This document shows, one piece after another, positions 8,987 through 21,514 of a stretch of DNA of 64,000 nt (its first letter is position 1; each line of letters opens with the position of its first letter). The notes below the pieces were generated by a model. The model was given only the letters and a program-made list of their open reading frames with translations, did no database searches and had not been told where the DNA came from. Source of the stretch: JACKCP01 sp051744925 (GTDB taxonomy: Bacteria > Desulfobacterota > Desulfobacteria > Desulfobacterales > JACKCP01); assembly GCA_051744925.1 (NCBI GenBank), contig JBNJDM010000001.1:14008-78007 (forward strand), given 5' to 3'. Both the position numbers and the translations under genes were made by a program.

Positions 8987-9694
8987 ATGCCTAAGCGCGG
9001 AAAAAAATACTTGGAATCAGTTGAAAAAATTGATCCGGAAAAAATATATTCGTTAGATGAAGGGTTAAAGCTTGCTCTTGAGACTTCATATGCTAATTTT
9101 GACGAAACAGTAGATGTTGCAGTCAAGCTTGGTGTAGATCCAAGACACGCTGACCAAATGGTTAGAGGTTCAGTTGTTCTTCCCAACGGTACTGGAAAAG
9201 AAGTAAGTGTTCTTGTTTTTGCCAGAGGCGATAAAGCCAAAGAAGCAGAAGATGCAGGAGCCGATTTTGTAGGTGCTGAAGAACTAGCTGATAAAATTCA
9301 GGGCGGATGGCTCGATTTTGATAAAGCAATTGCAACTCCTGATATGATGGCTGTTGTTGGTAAGCTTGGTAAGGTTCTTGGCCCCAGAGGTTTGATGCCG
9401 AACCCGAAAAGCGGAACAGTAACAATGGATGTAGGTAAAGCAGTTGATGAAATGAAGGCTGGTAAAATTGAGTTCAGGGTTGAAAAAGCAGGTATAATTC
9501 ATGCTGCTGTTGGTAAAAAATCTTTTGGCCAGGATAAGCTTGTTGAAAATATCAAGTCTTTTCTGGATACAATTCAAAAGCTTAAACCGGCATCAAGCAA
9601 AGGGACTTATTTTAAAAGTTTTGCTTTATCAACAACCATGGGGCCCGGAGTTAAAGTAGATACTGCAGATATAAAAGAAGTATTAAAATTATAA
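8987..9694 (+). CDS. rplA: 50S ribosomal protein L1
   Basis: Builds the mobile L1 stalk that moves deacylated tRNA out of the E site, and in many bacteria represses its own rplKA mRNA. Its 235 residues are the standard length. Typical stretches are ETVDVAVKLGVDPRHADQMVRG, GPRGLMPNPKSGTV and the end TMGPGVKVDTADIKE. It starts with ATG 19 nt after rplK. Confidence 0.97.
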   Translation: MPKRGKKYLESVEKIDPEKIYSLDEGLKLALETSYANFDETVDVAVKLGVDPRHADQMVRGSVVLPNGTGKEVSVLVFARGDKAKEAEDAGADFVGAEELADKIQGGWLDFDKAIATPDMMAVVGKLGKVLGPRGLMPNPKSGTVTMDVGKAVDEMKAGKIEFRVEKAGIIHAAVGKKSFGQDKLVENIKSFLDTIQKLKPASSKGTYFKSFALSTTMGPGVKVDTADIKEVLKL

Positions 9695-9698
9695 AAAA

Positions 9699-9833
9699 AT
9701 TACTGTCAAAGACAGTAGGTACACATTAATTTGTGTATAAACGGCTATGCCGGCCTACCGAGGCGGTTGGAATTGTTTTGGTTTCGGCTGGCACCTCTGT
9801 TGTTATTTTTTAAGAAAGGAGGTGTAGAAGAAG
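9699..9833 (+). ncRNA. Ribosomal protein L10 leader (autoregulatory mRNA leader)
   Basis: The 139-nt gap before rplJ has the recognisable L10-leader layout: AGACAGTAGGTACA near 9709-9723, then CGGCTATGCCGGCCTACCGAGGCGG near 9750-9773. In known cases free L10(L12) complex binds this kink-turn-like structure and represses translation. Here a distal hairpin is also visible: CACCTC at 9792-9797 can pair with GAGGTG at 9819-9824, which contains the rplJ Shine-Dalgarno. This suggests direct occlusion of the ribosome site. Recognition is by eye, not by covariance model. Confidence 0.8.
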
Positions 9834-10355
9834 ATGAATAGAACGCAAAAAGCTAATGTAGCTAAAGAACTTCATGATTGTCTTGGGTCTTCAAGTATTG
9901 CAATACTTGCTGACTATAAAGGCGTTGATGTTGAAGGAATGAATTTACTCAGAAAAGAGCTGAAAGATTCAGATGCCAGGCTTCAGGTTGTAAAAAATAC
10001 TTTATTGAGAAGAGCTTCTGAAGGTACTCATGCCGCAGAACTTGCAGATTATTTTACCGGTCCTAATTCTATTACTACCACAGAAACAGACCCTGTTTCG
10101 CCTGCAAAAATTCTTACTAAGTTTGCTGAGAAATACAACAAGTTTGAACTTAAGGCAGCAGTGCTGGACGGCAAAATTCTAAGTGCTGAAGAGATTACTG
10201 CTCTGTCCAAACTGCCGTCCAGAGATATTCTGCTTAGTCAGTTCCTTTCAGTGCTCAATGCTGTCCCAACAGGCCTTGTAACTGTACTTAGCGGAGTTCA
10301 GAGAGATTTTGTCAACGTTGTTAATGCAATAAAAGACAAAAAAGAAAATGAATAA
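9834..10355 (+). CDS. rplJ: 50S ribosomal protein L10
   Basis: Anchors the L7/L12 dimers of the stalk to 23S rRNA. Its 173 residues have the usual N-terminal rRNA-binding domain (SIAILADYKGVDVEGMNLLRKEL, VVKNTLLRRA) and a C-terminal helix that holds L12 (about 140-173). The ATG is 9 nt after GGAGGTG, which is part of a potential sequestering hairpin of the L10 leader. Confidence 0.96.
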   Translation: MNRTQKANVAKELHDCLGSSSIAILADYKGVDVEGMNLLRKELKDSDARLQVVKNTLLRRASEGTHAAELADYFTGPNSITTTETDPVSPAKILTKFAEKYNKFELKAAVLDGKILSAEEITALSKLPSRDILLSQFLSVLNAVPTGLVTVLSGVQRDFVNVVNAIKDKKENE

Positions 10356-10393
10356 TTTTATATATAAATCAAATATTTAGGAGTTTATAGAAA

Positions 10394-10777
10394 ATGGCTG
10401 AAATTACAAAAGAAGATGTAATTGAATTTCTTTCTAATCTTACAGTGCTTGAACTTTCAGAGCTTGTAAAAGAACTTGAAGAAAAATTTGGTGTTTCTGC
10501 GGCTGCTCCGGTTGCTGCAATGCCTGCTGGAATGCCTGCAGAAGGCGGCGAAGCTGCTGAAGAAAAAACAGAGTTTGACGTTGTTCTCAAGTCAGCCGGC
10601 GACAAGAAAATCAATGTTATTAAAGAAGTAAGAAAGATAACAGGTCTCGGACTTAAAGAAGCAAAAGCTCTTGTAGAAGAAGTACCGAAGCCGGTTAAAG
10701 AAGGTATTGCAAAAGAAGATGCTGAAAAAATCAAGGAAGAACTTGAAGCAGCAGGTGCAGAAATAGAACTTAAGTAG
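10394..10777 (+). CDS. rplL: 50S ribosomal protein L7/L12
   Basis: Stalk protein that recruits and stimulates translational GTPases. Its 127 residues comprise an N-terminal dimerisation helix pair (1-35), an Ala/Gly/Pro-rich hinge (about 36-57) and the globular C-terminal domain (KTEFDVVLKSAGDKKINVIKEVR, then GLGLKEAKALVEEVPKPVKEG). AGGAG precedes the ATG. Confidence 0.98.
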   Translation: MAEITKEDVIEFLSNLTVLELSELVKELEEKFGVSAAAPVAAMPAGMPAEGGEAAEEKTEFDVVLKSAGDKKINVIKEVRKITGLGLKEAKALVEEVPKPVKEGIAKEDAEKIKEELEAAGAEIELK

Positions 10778-10798
10778 TTCACAAAGTAAAATTTTTTT

Positions 10799-10831
10799 AC
10801 GGAACCTGTCCTGTTTTAAGGAAGGTTCCGT
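10799..10831 (+). terminator. Hairpin between rplL and rpoB (attenuator or processing site)
   Basis: Perfect 9-bp stem ACGGAACCT/AGGTTCCGT with an inner TCCT/AGGA extension. The 3' side has only a weak T-rich tail (AATTTATTA). In Escherichia coli this gap has a partial terminator and an RNase III site that lower rpoBC relative to rplJL, so a similar role is likely here. Confidence 0.6.
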
Positions 10832-10924
10832 AATTTATTACTGCAGTTTGAAATATTGATCACATTTCAAAGAAGTACGAAAAATTCTGTATTTTATTAA
10901 ATACTAAATCCATATGGAGTAGCC

Positions 10925-15025
<4,101 letters not shown>

Positions 15026-15037
15026 GGAGGGTATAAA

Positions 15038-18000
15038 GTGGATTCAATATATGATTTTTTTGCAAAACCCACTGATCCCAAAAGCTATGAGGGAGTTCAG
15101 GTATCACTTGCCTCCCCTGAAGCGATCAGGGAATGGTCCCATGGCGAGATAACAAAGCCTGAGACAATAAATTACAGAACATTCAAACCTGAAAGAGACG
15201 GTCTTTTCTGCGCAAAAATATTCGGGCCGACCAAGGATTATGAATGTAACTGCGGAAAATATAAAAGAATGAAGCACCGCGGAGTAATATGTGAAAAATG
15301 CGGTGTTGAGGTGATTCAGTCCAAGGTAAGAAGAGACAGAATGGCTCATATAGAGCTTATTACATCTGTTTCCCATATATGGTTCCTCAAGAGTCTTCCA
15401 AGTAAAATTGGAAACCTTCTTGATCTGACTTTGAAAAACCTTGAAAAAGTACTCTATTTTGACTGCTATATAGTTCTTGATCCAAAAGATACCGGTCTCA
15501 AGAAAATGCAGCTTCTTTCAGATGAAAAATATCATGAAGCTCTTGAACTTTACGGTTATGGATCATTTGAAGCAGGAATAGGTGCTGAATCTATTAAAAA
15601 ACTTCTCTCAGAGCTTAATCTTGAAGAGATATATTCAGATCTTAAGGAAGAGATAAAACAGACTAATTCTGTGGCAAAAAAACAGAAAATTGCCAAAAGA
15701 ATGAAGATTGTTGATGCCTTCAGAAGGTCAGGAATCAATCCTGAGTGGATGGTAATGGAAGTTGTTCCGATACTTCCGCCTGACTTACGACCACTTGTTC
15801 CTCTTGAGGGCGGAAGGTTTGCAACTTCAGATTTAAATGATCTTTACAGAAGGGTAATAAACAGGAACAACAGACTTAAGCGTCTTGTTGAACTGAATGC
15901 CCCTGATATAATAGTAAGAAATGAAAAAAGGATGCTGCAGGAATCTGTTGATGTTCTTTTTGACAACGGCAGACACGGAAGGGTTGTTACAGGTTCAAAC
16001 AAAAGACCTCTAAAATCGCTTTCTGATACACTTAAAGGTAAGCAGGGCCGTTTCAGGCAGAACCTTCTTGGTAAGCGTGTCGACTATTCAGGACGTTCTG
16101 TTATAGTTGCAGGTCCCGGTCTGAGACTACATCAGTGTGGTATTCCTAAAAAAATGGCTCTGGAACTTTTTAAGCCTTTTATTTATCACCACCTGGAGCA
16201 AAAAGGGATTGTCTCAACAGTAAAAAGCGCCAAGAAAATGGTCGAAAAAGAGACACCTGAAGTATGGGATACTCTTGAAGAGGTTGTAAATGAATATCCG
16301 GTAATGCTTAACAGAGCGCCTACTCTCCACAGGATGGGTATTCAGGCTTTTGAGCCTGTACTTATAGAAGGTAAAGCTATAAGGCTCCACCCCCTTGTTT
16401 GTACTGCTTTTAACGCAGATTTTGACGGTGACCAGATGGCGGTTCATCTGCCTCTTTCCATAGAGTCTCATATTGAAGCAAGAGTGCTTATGCTTTCGAG
16501 CAATAACATTCTTTCTCCGGCAAACGGTTCGCCTATTATTGTTCCGACTCAGGATATAGTCCTTGGTCTTTACTATCTGACCATGGAGATAAAGGGTGAC
16601 AAAGGTGAAGGAACTGTATTTTCTTCCGTTGATGAAGTTCGTGTAGCATATGATTCCGGTAATATTGGTATGCATGCCGGTGTTACCGTAAGAATGAGGG
16701 ACGGAAAAAAATATAAAACAACTGTAGGTAAGGTTATGCTTTGGGAAGTAATTCCCGAAGATGCAGTTCTTACAATGAAACATATTAAGGTTTCTTCAGA
16801 TAAAGAAGCAGAAGAGATTGTTAAGTTGGTTGAGTCAGGCAGCTCAACTTTTGATAAAGCTGCATCTAAATATTCAGTGAGCAGCGCAAGTGAAACAGAT
16901 CATCTCCTTGGTAAGCTTTCATCAAGAGAGTTTAAAAATCAGTTTTCACTTAAGTACGGAGATCTGACTGAACTGTTTAAAAAGGACTCAGGTGATACAG
17001 CCGGACCTTATTTTGACGGTAAATTTTATCATATATTCGATATTCAGGAAAGAGAAGACGGAGTTCCTTTTGATATCGTAAATCAGCAGATGAATAAAAA
17101 GAATGTAAAAGATCTCATCGATTATACATACAGATACACAGGAACCAAGAATACAGTTCTGCTTGCTGACCGTCTTAAGGATCTCGGTTATGAAATGGGT
17201 ACCATAGGTGGTCTTTCCATTTCAATTAATGATATGATTATTCCAGAAGATAAATGGGATATTATTCACAGCTCCGAAGATAAGGTAAACGAGATTAACA
17301 GGCAGTATACTGAAGGTCTTATAACCCAGGGTGAAAAGTACAATAAAGTTGTGGATATCTGGGCAAAAACCACAGATGATATTGCAGAGGCTATGATGAG
17401 TTATATGAACAAGCCTCCTGTAATTGAAAGTGGTGAAGATTTCAAAGATCCTATGGTCGGACGAATGAATGCTATATATATGATGGCAGACTCAGGTGCC
17501 AGGGGTAGTAAGGATCAGATGAGACAGCTTGCCGGTATGAGGGGTCTTATGGCCAAGCCTTCCGGTGAAATTATTGAAACTCCTATTACTGCCAACTTCC
17601 GTGAAGGTCTTTCAGTTCTTCAGTATTTTACTTCAACTCACGGTGCCAGAAAAGGCCTTGCTGATACTGCTCTTAAAACTGCAAACTCAGGATATCTTAC
17701 AAGGCGTCTTGCAGATGTTGCCCAGGATTGTATGGTTACAGAAGATGACTGCGGAACAAGGCTCGGTATTGAAATTGAGCCGCTAACCGAAAGTGGTGAA
17801 GTGATTCAGGATCTTGGCGAAAGAATTCTTGGAAGGGTGGCATCTGAAGATATACTCGATCCTGTGACAGACAATGTTGTAATTAAAGCAGGCGATGAAA
17901 TTAACGAAAAAGATGTAGCTGCAATAGACGACGCAGGTATTAAGAAATTAAGGATCAGATCTGTTCTTACATGCCAGGCTGAAGACGGTGTCTGTGCTTC

Positions 18001-19429
18001 TTGTTACGGAAGAGACCTTGCTCTTGGTAAAAAAGTAGAGGTTGGTGAAGCCGTAGGTATTCTTTCCGCTCAGTCAATAGGGGAGCCGGGTACCCAGCTT
18101 ACAATGAGAACTTTTCATATAGGCGGTACTGCAAGTCAGAAAGTTGAGCAGGCAGATATCAAAGCCAAGGCTGAAGGTACTATAAAGTTTGAGGGAATAA
18201 ATTACGTTACCAATGCCGAAGGTCAGAGCGTTGTAATGAACAGAAGGGGCGGAGAATTTATTATTGTAGGAGAAAGCGGAAGAGAGCTCGAAAGAAACCG
18301 GGTAATCTATGGCGCGACACTACATGTTAATGACGGACAGAAAGTTAAAGGCGGAGATACTCTTGCTGTATGGGATCCGTTCACCACCCCTATTATTACA
18401 GAAGTTTCCGGTGTTGTAAAATTTGAAGATATAGTATCCGGTAAAACAGTTGCAGAACAGATTGACCCGGTAACAGGAAAAGCAAGCCGAACAGTTGCTG
18501 ATCATAAAACAACGGAATTCAGACCGAGAATTACTTTGAAAGATTCCAATGGAAAAGGAGTAAGACTTCCCGACGGAAGTGACTACGCAAGATATTCACT
18601 TCCTGTTGGAGCTGTTCTTATGGCTGAGGAAGGTGATGAGGTTTTTGCAGGTGATGTTATTGCAAAACTTCCAAGAGCAACTACCAAAACCAAGGATATT
18701 ACAGGTGGTCTGCCAAGAGTTGCTGAATTGTTTGAAATCAGAAAACCGAAGGAAACAGCAATTTTATCCGAAATTGACGGTTATATAACTGTTTCAAGAG
18801 GAACAAAAGGCAAGCATAAAGTTATTGTTACTCCTGTAGATGTCGGAGAAAAGAAAGAGTATCTTATAACAAGGAGCAAGCAGCTCAATGTTTATGAGGG
18901 CGATTATGTAAGAGCTGGAGAAGCTCTCTGCGGAGGAGATATTAATCCCCAGGATATTTTGAATATCAAGGGAGAGATAGAACTTGCGAAGTATCTTCTA
19001 AATGAGGTTCAGGAGGTATACAGACTTCAGGGTGTTAAGATAAATGATAAGCATATAGAAGTTATTGTGCGTCAGATGATGAGAATGGTTAAAGTTGTAG
19101 ATCCTGGTGATACAGATTTTATTGTGGAAGAGCAGATAGAAAGAAAAACTTTTGAACATGCCAATGCACAGGCTGTAGCAAGAGGTGAAATGCCGGCTCA
19201 GGGTGACCCGCTGATTCTTGGAATAACAAAAGCATCACTTTCAACAGACAGTTTCATATCTGCTGCATCTTTTCAGGAAACAACCAGGGTACTTACAGAA
19301 GCAAGTATCGCAGGAAAGGTTGACAGTCTAAAAGGTCTTAAGGAAAACGTAATTATGGGTCGACTGATTCCTGCGGGTACAGGAAAGAAAATGTACTGGG
19401 AAACAGATGTAGAAGCGGTTGAAGAATAA
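15038..19429 (+). CDS. rpoC: DNA-directed RNA polymerase subunit beta' with an inserted parvulin-like domain
   Basis: Catalytic core subunit, 1463 residues, GTG start after AGGAGGG. Zinc ligands Cys70/72/85/88 match Escherichia coli numbering. The active-site NADFDGDQ is at 459-466. The second zinc site includes CQAEDGVCASC. The trigger-loop region (MRTFHIGG) is followed by a large SBHM-type insertion as in other proteobacteria. Unusual: between the segment ending TTVGKVMLWEVIP (about 574) and PFDIVNQ (about 678), which are nearly adjacent in Escherichia coli, there is an extra segment of about 95 residues. It resembles the PpiC/parvulin fold: it begins HIKVSSDKEAEEIVKLVESG, has FDKAASKYS, and ends GPYFDGKFYHIFDI. 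The two fold-defining histidines are His582 and His665. Confidence 0.97.
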   Translation: MDSIYDFFAKPTDPKSYEGVQVSLASPEAIREWSHGEITKPETINYRTFKPERDGLFCAKIFGPTKDYECNCGKYKRMKHRGVICEKCGVEVIQSKVRRDRMAHIELITSVSHIWFLKSLPSKIGNLLDLTLKNLEKVLYFDCYIVLDPKDTGLKKMQLLSDEKYHEALELYGYGSFEAGIGAESIKKLLSELNLEEIYSDLKEEIKQTNSVAKKQKIAKRMKIVDAFRRSGINPEWMVMEVVPILPPDLRPLVPLEGGRFATSDLNDLYRRVINRNNRLKRLVELNAPDIIVRNEKRMLQESVDVLFDNGRHGRVVTGSNKRPLKSLSDTLKGKQGRFRQNLLGKRVDYSGRSVIVAGPGLRLHQCGIPKKMALELFKPFIYHHLEQKGIVSTVKSAKKMVEKETPEVWDTLEEVVNEYPVMLNRAPTLHRMGIQAFEPVLIEGKAIRLHPLVCTAFNADFDGDQMAVHLPLSIESHIEARVLMLSSNNILSPANGSPIIVPTQDIVLGLYYLTMEIKGDKGEGTVFSSVDEVRVAYDSGNIGMHAGVTVRMRDGKKYKTTVGKVMLWEVIPEDAVLTMKHIKVSSDKEAEEIVKLVESGSSTFDKAASKYSVSSASETDHLLGKLSSREFKNQFSLKYGDLTELFKKDSGDTAGPYFDGKFYHIFDIQEREDGVPFDIVNQQMNKKNVKDLIDYTYRYTGTKNTVLLADRLKDLGYEMGTIGGLSISINDMIIPEDKWDIIHSSEDKVNEINRQYTEGLITQGEKYNKVVDIWAKTTDDIAEAMMSYMNKPPVIESGEDFKDPMVGRMNAIYMMADSGARGSKDQMRQLAGMRGLMAKPSGEIIETPITANFREGLSVLQYFTSTHGARKGLADTALKTANSGYLTRRLADVAQDCMVTEDDCGTRLGIEIEPLTESGEVIQDLGERILGRVASEDILDPVTDNVVIKAGDEINEKDVAAIDDAGIKKLRIRSVLTCQAEDGVCASCYGRDLALGKKVEVGEAVGILSAQSIGEPGTQLTMRTFHIGGTASQKVEQADIKAKAEGTIKFEGINYVTNAEGQSVVMNRRGGEFIIVGESGRELERNRVIYGATLHVNDGQKVKGGDTLAVWDPFTTPIITEVSGVVKFEDIVSGKTVAEQIDPVTGKASRTVADHKTTEFRPRITLKDSNGKGVRLPDGSDYARYSLPVGAVLMAEEGDEVFAGDVIAKLPRATTKTKDITGGLPRVAELFEIRKPKETAILSEIDGYITVSRGTKGKHKVIVTPVDVGEKKEYLITRSKQLNVYEGDYVRAGEALCGGDINPQDILNIKGEIELAKYLLNEVQEVYRLQGVKINDKHIEVIVRQMMRMVKVVDPGDTDFIVEEQIERKTFEHANAQAVARGEMPAQGDPLILGITKASLSTDSFISAASFQETTRVLTEASIAGKVDSLKGLKENVIMGRLIPAGTGKKMYWETDVEAVEE
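16764..17066 (+). other. Parvulin-like (PpiC/rotamase) domain coding segment inside rpoC
   Basis: Residues about 576-676 of beta'. The pattern follows parvulins: HIxV strand, an amphipathic helix with EAEEIVKLVESG, TFDKAASKYS, a loop, FKNQFSLKYGDLTELFKKDSGDTAGPYF, then KFYHIFDI. The two active-site histidines of parvulins align with His582 and His665, 83 residues apart. The usual GGDLGWF segment is altered (DHLLGKLSS) and no Cys or Asp occurs at the expected catalytic place, so binding without isomerase activity is possible. The reading frame and codon use are continuous with rpoC, so it is not a frameshift or a mobile insert. Confidence 0.75.
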
Positions 19430-19522
19430 AATAAAAAGGCTTTCTGAACGTCAGCTGCTTTAATTTAATTTGTTCTCAGCCGGAATTATTTTTATAAGTT
19501 GTTCTAAATATTTAAATAAAAC

Positions 19523-19551
19523 TTGACCCTTTGAAGCTGTTAATTTATATA
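19523..19551 (+). promoter_or_regulatory. Probable sigma-70 promoter of the rpsL-rpsG-S10 transcript
   Basis: TTGACC (19523-19528), a 17-bp spacer and TATATA (19546-19551), 43 bp before the rpsL start codon in the 164-nt rpoC-rpsL gap. The gap otherwise holds nothing recognisable. Confidence 0.6.
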
Positions 19552-19593
19552 TAAATGATTTTGTCAAGATTAGGTAAAGGAGGAAAGTGATAG

Positions 19594-19965
19594 ATGCCAA
19601 CTATTAACCAGTTAATACGTAAGGGTAGGAAGCGGACTGCTCAGAAAAACAGCACTCCTGCTTTGAAAGGCGGCCCCCAGAAAAGGGGAGTTTGCACCCG
19701 CGTCTTTACGTCTACCCCGAAAAAGCCGAACTCGGCGCTGAGAAAAGTCGCCAGGGTAAGGCTTACAACAGGTATTGAGGTTACAGCCTATATTCCTGGT
19801 ATAGGGCATAACCTTCAGGAGCATTCTGTTGTACTTGTGAGGGGAGGTCGTGTAAAAGACCTTCCGGGTGTCAGGTATCACATTGTTAGAGGTGCTCTTG
19901 ATACATTAGGTGTAGAGGATCGTAAACAGGGTAGGTCCAAGTATGGTACAAAAAGGCCTAAATAA
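19594..19965 (+). CDS. rpsL: 30S ribosomal protein S12
   Basis: Decoding-centre protein of 123 residues. The streptomycin-relevant lysines are wild type in TSTPKKPNSALRK and RGGRVKDLPGVRYH, and the Asp of the KDLPG motif, target of beta-methylthiolation, is present. ATG follows AAAGGAGG. It heads the str-type group, which here lacks fusA and tuf. Confidence 0.98.
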   Translation: MPTINQLIRKGRKRTAQKNSTPALKGGPQKRGVCTRVFTSTPKKPNSALRKVARVRLTTGIEVTAYIPGIGHNLQEHSVVLVRGGRVKDLPGVRYHIVRGALDTLGVEDRKQGRSKYGTKRPK

Positions 19966-20003
19966 ATTTTAAGAGTAAAATTTTTAAGGAAAAGAGATTT
20001 ATA

Positions 20004-20474
20004 ATGCCGAGAAGAAGAGAAATTCCGAAACGCAAAGTTAAACCAGATTCAAGGTATAATAACGAACTTGTTTCCAGGTTTATAAACAAAATTATGCTGG
20101 ACGGGAAAAAAAGTGTTGCAGAAAGAGTTGTTTATTCGGCGTTGGATCTTGTGGGAGAAAAAACAGGTGAACCTGCTATAGAAGTATTTCAGCGGGCCAT
20201 GGACAATGTAAGACCTTTTGTTGAGGTTAAGTCACGTCGTGTAGGCGGGTCCACATATCAGGTTCCAACCGAGATAAGACCACCCAGGCAGACAGCATTG
20301 GCCATGAGATGGTTAATTAATTTTTCAAAATCAAGATCTGAACAAGGTATGCCTAAAAAGCTGGCTGCAGAATTTGTTGATGCAGCAAACAGCAGAGGCT
20401 CATCTGTTAAGAAAAGAGAAGATACCCACAGAATGGCTGAAGCAAACAAGGCTTTTGCTCATTATCGCTGGTAG
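20004..20474 (+). CDS. rpsG: 30S ribosomal protein S7
   Basis: Primary binder of the 16S 3' major (head) domain and part of the E site, with 156 residues. Family stretches include RRREIPKRKVKPDSRYN, IMLDGKKSVAERVVY, VGGSTYQVPTEIRP and RMAEANKAFAHYRW at the C-terminus. The next gene is rpsJ, 56 nt on, where fusA would stand in many bacteria. Confidence 0.98.
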   Translation: MPRRREIPKRKVKPDSRYNNELVSRFINKIMLDGKKSVAERVVYSALDLVGEKTGEPAIEVFQRAMDNVRPFVEVKSRRVGGSTYQVPTEIRPPRQTALAMRWLINFSKSRSEQGMPKKLAAEFVDAANSRGSSVKKREDTHRMAEANKAFAHYRW

Positions 20475-20530
20475 GGTGTTGTGAGATTGTTAATGCCGGT
20501 AAGCTAATCGGAAAAGCGAGAGATTAAATT

Positions 20531-20836
20531 ATGGAAACCAAGATTAGAATAAGGTTGCGGGCTTATGATCACAAGCTGTTGGATCAGTCGGCTCTGGACA
20601 TTGTAGACACCGCCAGAAAAACTGGAGCACAGGTTGTCGGACCGATTCCACTGCCAACTAAACTGAACAAGTTTTGTGTTTTAAGATCTCCCCATGTGAA
20701 TAAAAAATCACGGGAGCAATTTGAAATCAGAACCCACAAAAGGCTGTTGGATATTCTTGAGCCGACGCAGCAGACAGTAGATGCTTTGATGAAGCTTGAT
20801 CTGTCTCCTGGCGTAGATGTGGAAATTAAACTTTAG
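20531..20836 (+). CDS. rpsJ: 30S ribosomal protein S10 (NusE)
   Basis: Small-subunit head protein that also acts as NusE in antitermination and contacts the NusG KOW domain. Its 101 residues read KIRIRLRAYDHKLLDQSALDIVDTA at the start and include GPIPLPTK and RSPHVNKKSREQFEIRTHKR. It opens the S10 operon. The 56-nt leader has a small CCGGTAAGCTAATCGG hairpin, but no recognisable L4-type leader. Confidence 0.97.
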   Translation: METKIRIRLRAYDHKLLDQSALDIVDTARKTGAQVVGPIPLPTKLNKFCVLRSPHVNKKSREQFEIRTHKRLLDILEPTQQTVDALMKLDLSPGVDVEIKL

Positions 20837-20853
20837 GTCGGGGATTTTAAGTT

Positions 20854-21471
20854 ATGTGTAAAGGATTGATCGGTAAAAAACTTGGGATGACAAAAGTTTA
20901 TACCCCCGAGGGAATTCAGGTTCCGGTCACTGTTGTAGAGGCAGGGCCCTGTGTTGTAACCCAGGTTAAGACAAACGAGACTGACAATTACAATGCGCTT
21001 CAGCTTGCCTTTGATGAAAAGACCAAAAATGTGACTAAGCCTTTAAAAGGACATTTTGAAAAAAGCGGCGGAAAATATTTTTATAAGATTAATGAATTCC
21101 CTGCAGAAAATGTAGCAGAATATGAAGCCGGCCAGGAAATAGGACTCGATATTTTTTCAAAAGGTGAAAAAGTTTCTGTGTCAGGTAAGTCAAAAGGTAA
21201 AGGCTTTACAGGTACTGTAAAAAGATACGGTTTTTCACGCGGACCTGTTACTCACGGTTCAAGAAATGTGAGAAAGACCGGCTCAATTGGTTGCAGTGCA
21301 GATCCAGCAAGGGTTATTAAAGGTAAGAAGATGCCTGGTCAGCACGGAAATAAAAGGGTAACAGTTAATAAACTTCAGATTATTGATATTATTCCCGAGG
21401 AAAACATTATCCTCATTAAGGGAGCAGTTCCGGGTCACAAAAACGGATATGTAGAGATCAGAAAATCGTAG
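20854..21471 (+). CDS. rplC: 50S ribosomal protein L3
   Basis: Early assembly protein reaching the peptidyl-transferase centre. Its 205 residues include the N-terminal GLIGKKLGMTKVY and the loop KKMPGQHGNKRVTV, whose Gln is the methylation target of PrmB in other bacteria. Seventeen nt after rpsJ. Confidence 0.97.
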   Translation: MCKGLIGKKLGMTKVYTPEGIQVPVTVVEAGPCVVTQVKTNETDNYNALQLAFDEKTKNVTKPLKGHFEKSGGKYFYKINEFPAENVAEYEAGQEIGLDIFSKGEKVSVSGKSKGKGFTGTVKRYGFSRGPVTHGSRNVRKTGSIGCSADPARVIKGKKMPGQHGNKRVTVNKLQIIDIIPEENIILIKGAVPGHKNGYVEIRKS

Positions 21472-21514
21472 TTATAAGCTGTGAACGCATTGTAAAGGAA
21501 GAAATGAGGAAAAA

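Noticed and set aside
10369..10782. Leftward Ser/Ala-rich open frame
   Set aside because: Exact antisense shadow of rplL; composition reflects complementary codons.
16764..17066. rpoC insert as an intein, group II intron or IS element
   Set aside because: No intein splice motifs, no intron boundaries, no terminal repeats; the segment is in frame and has parvulin-like order.
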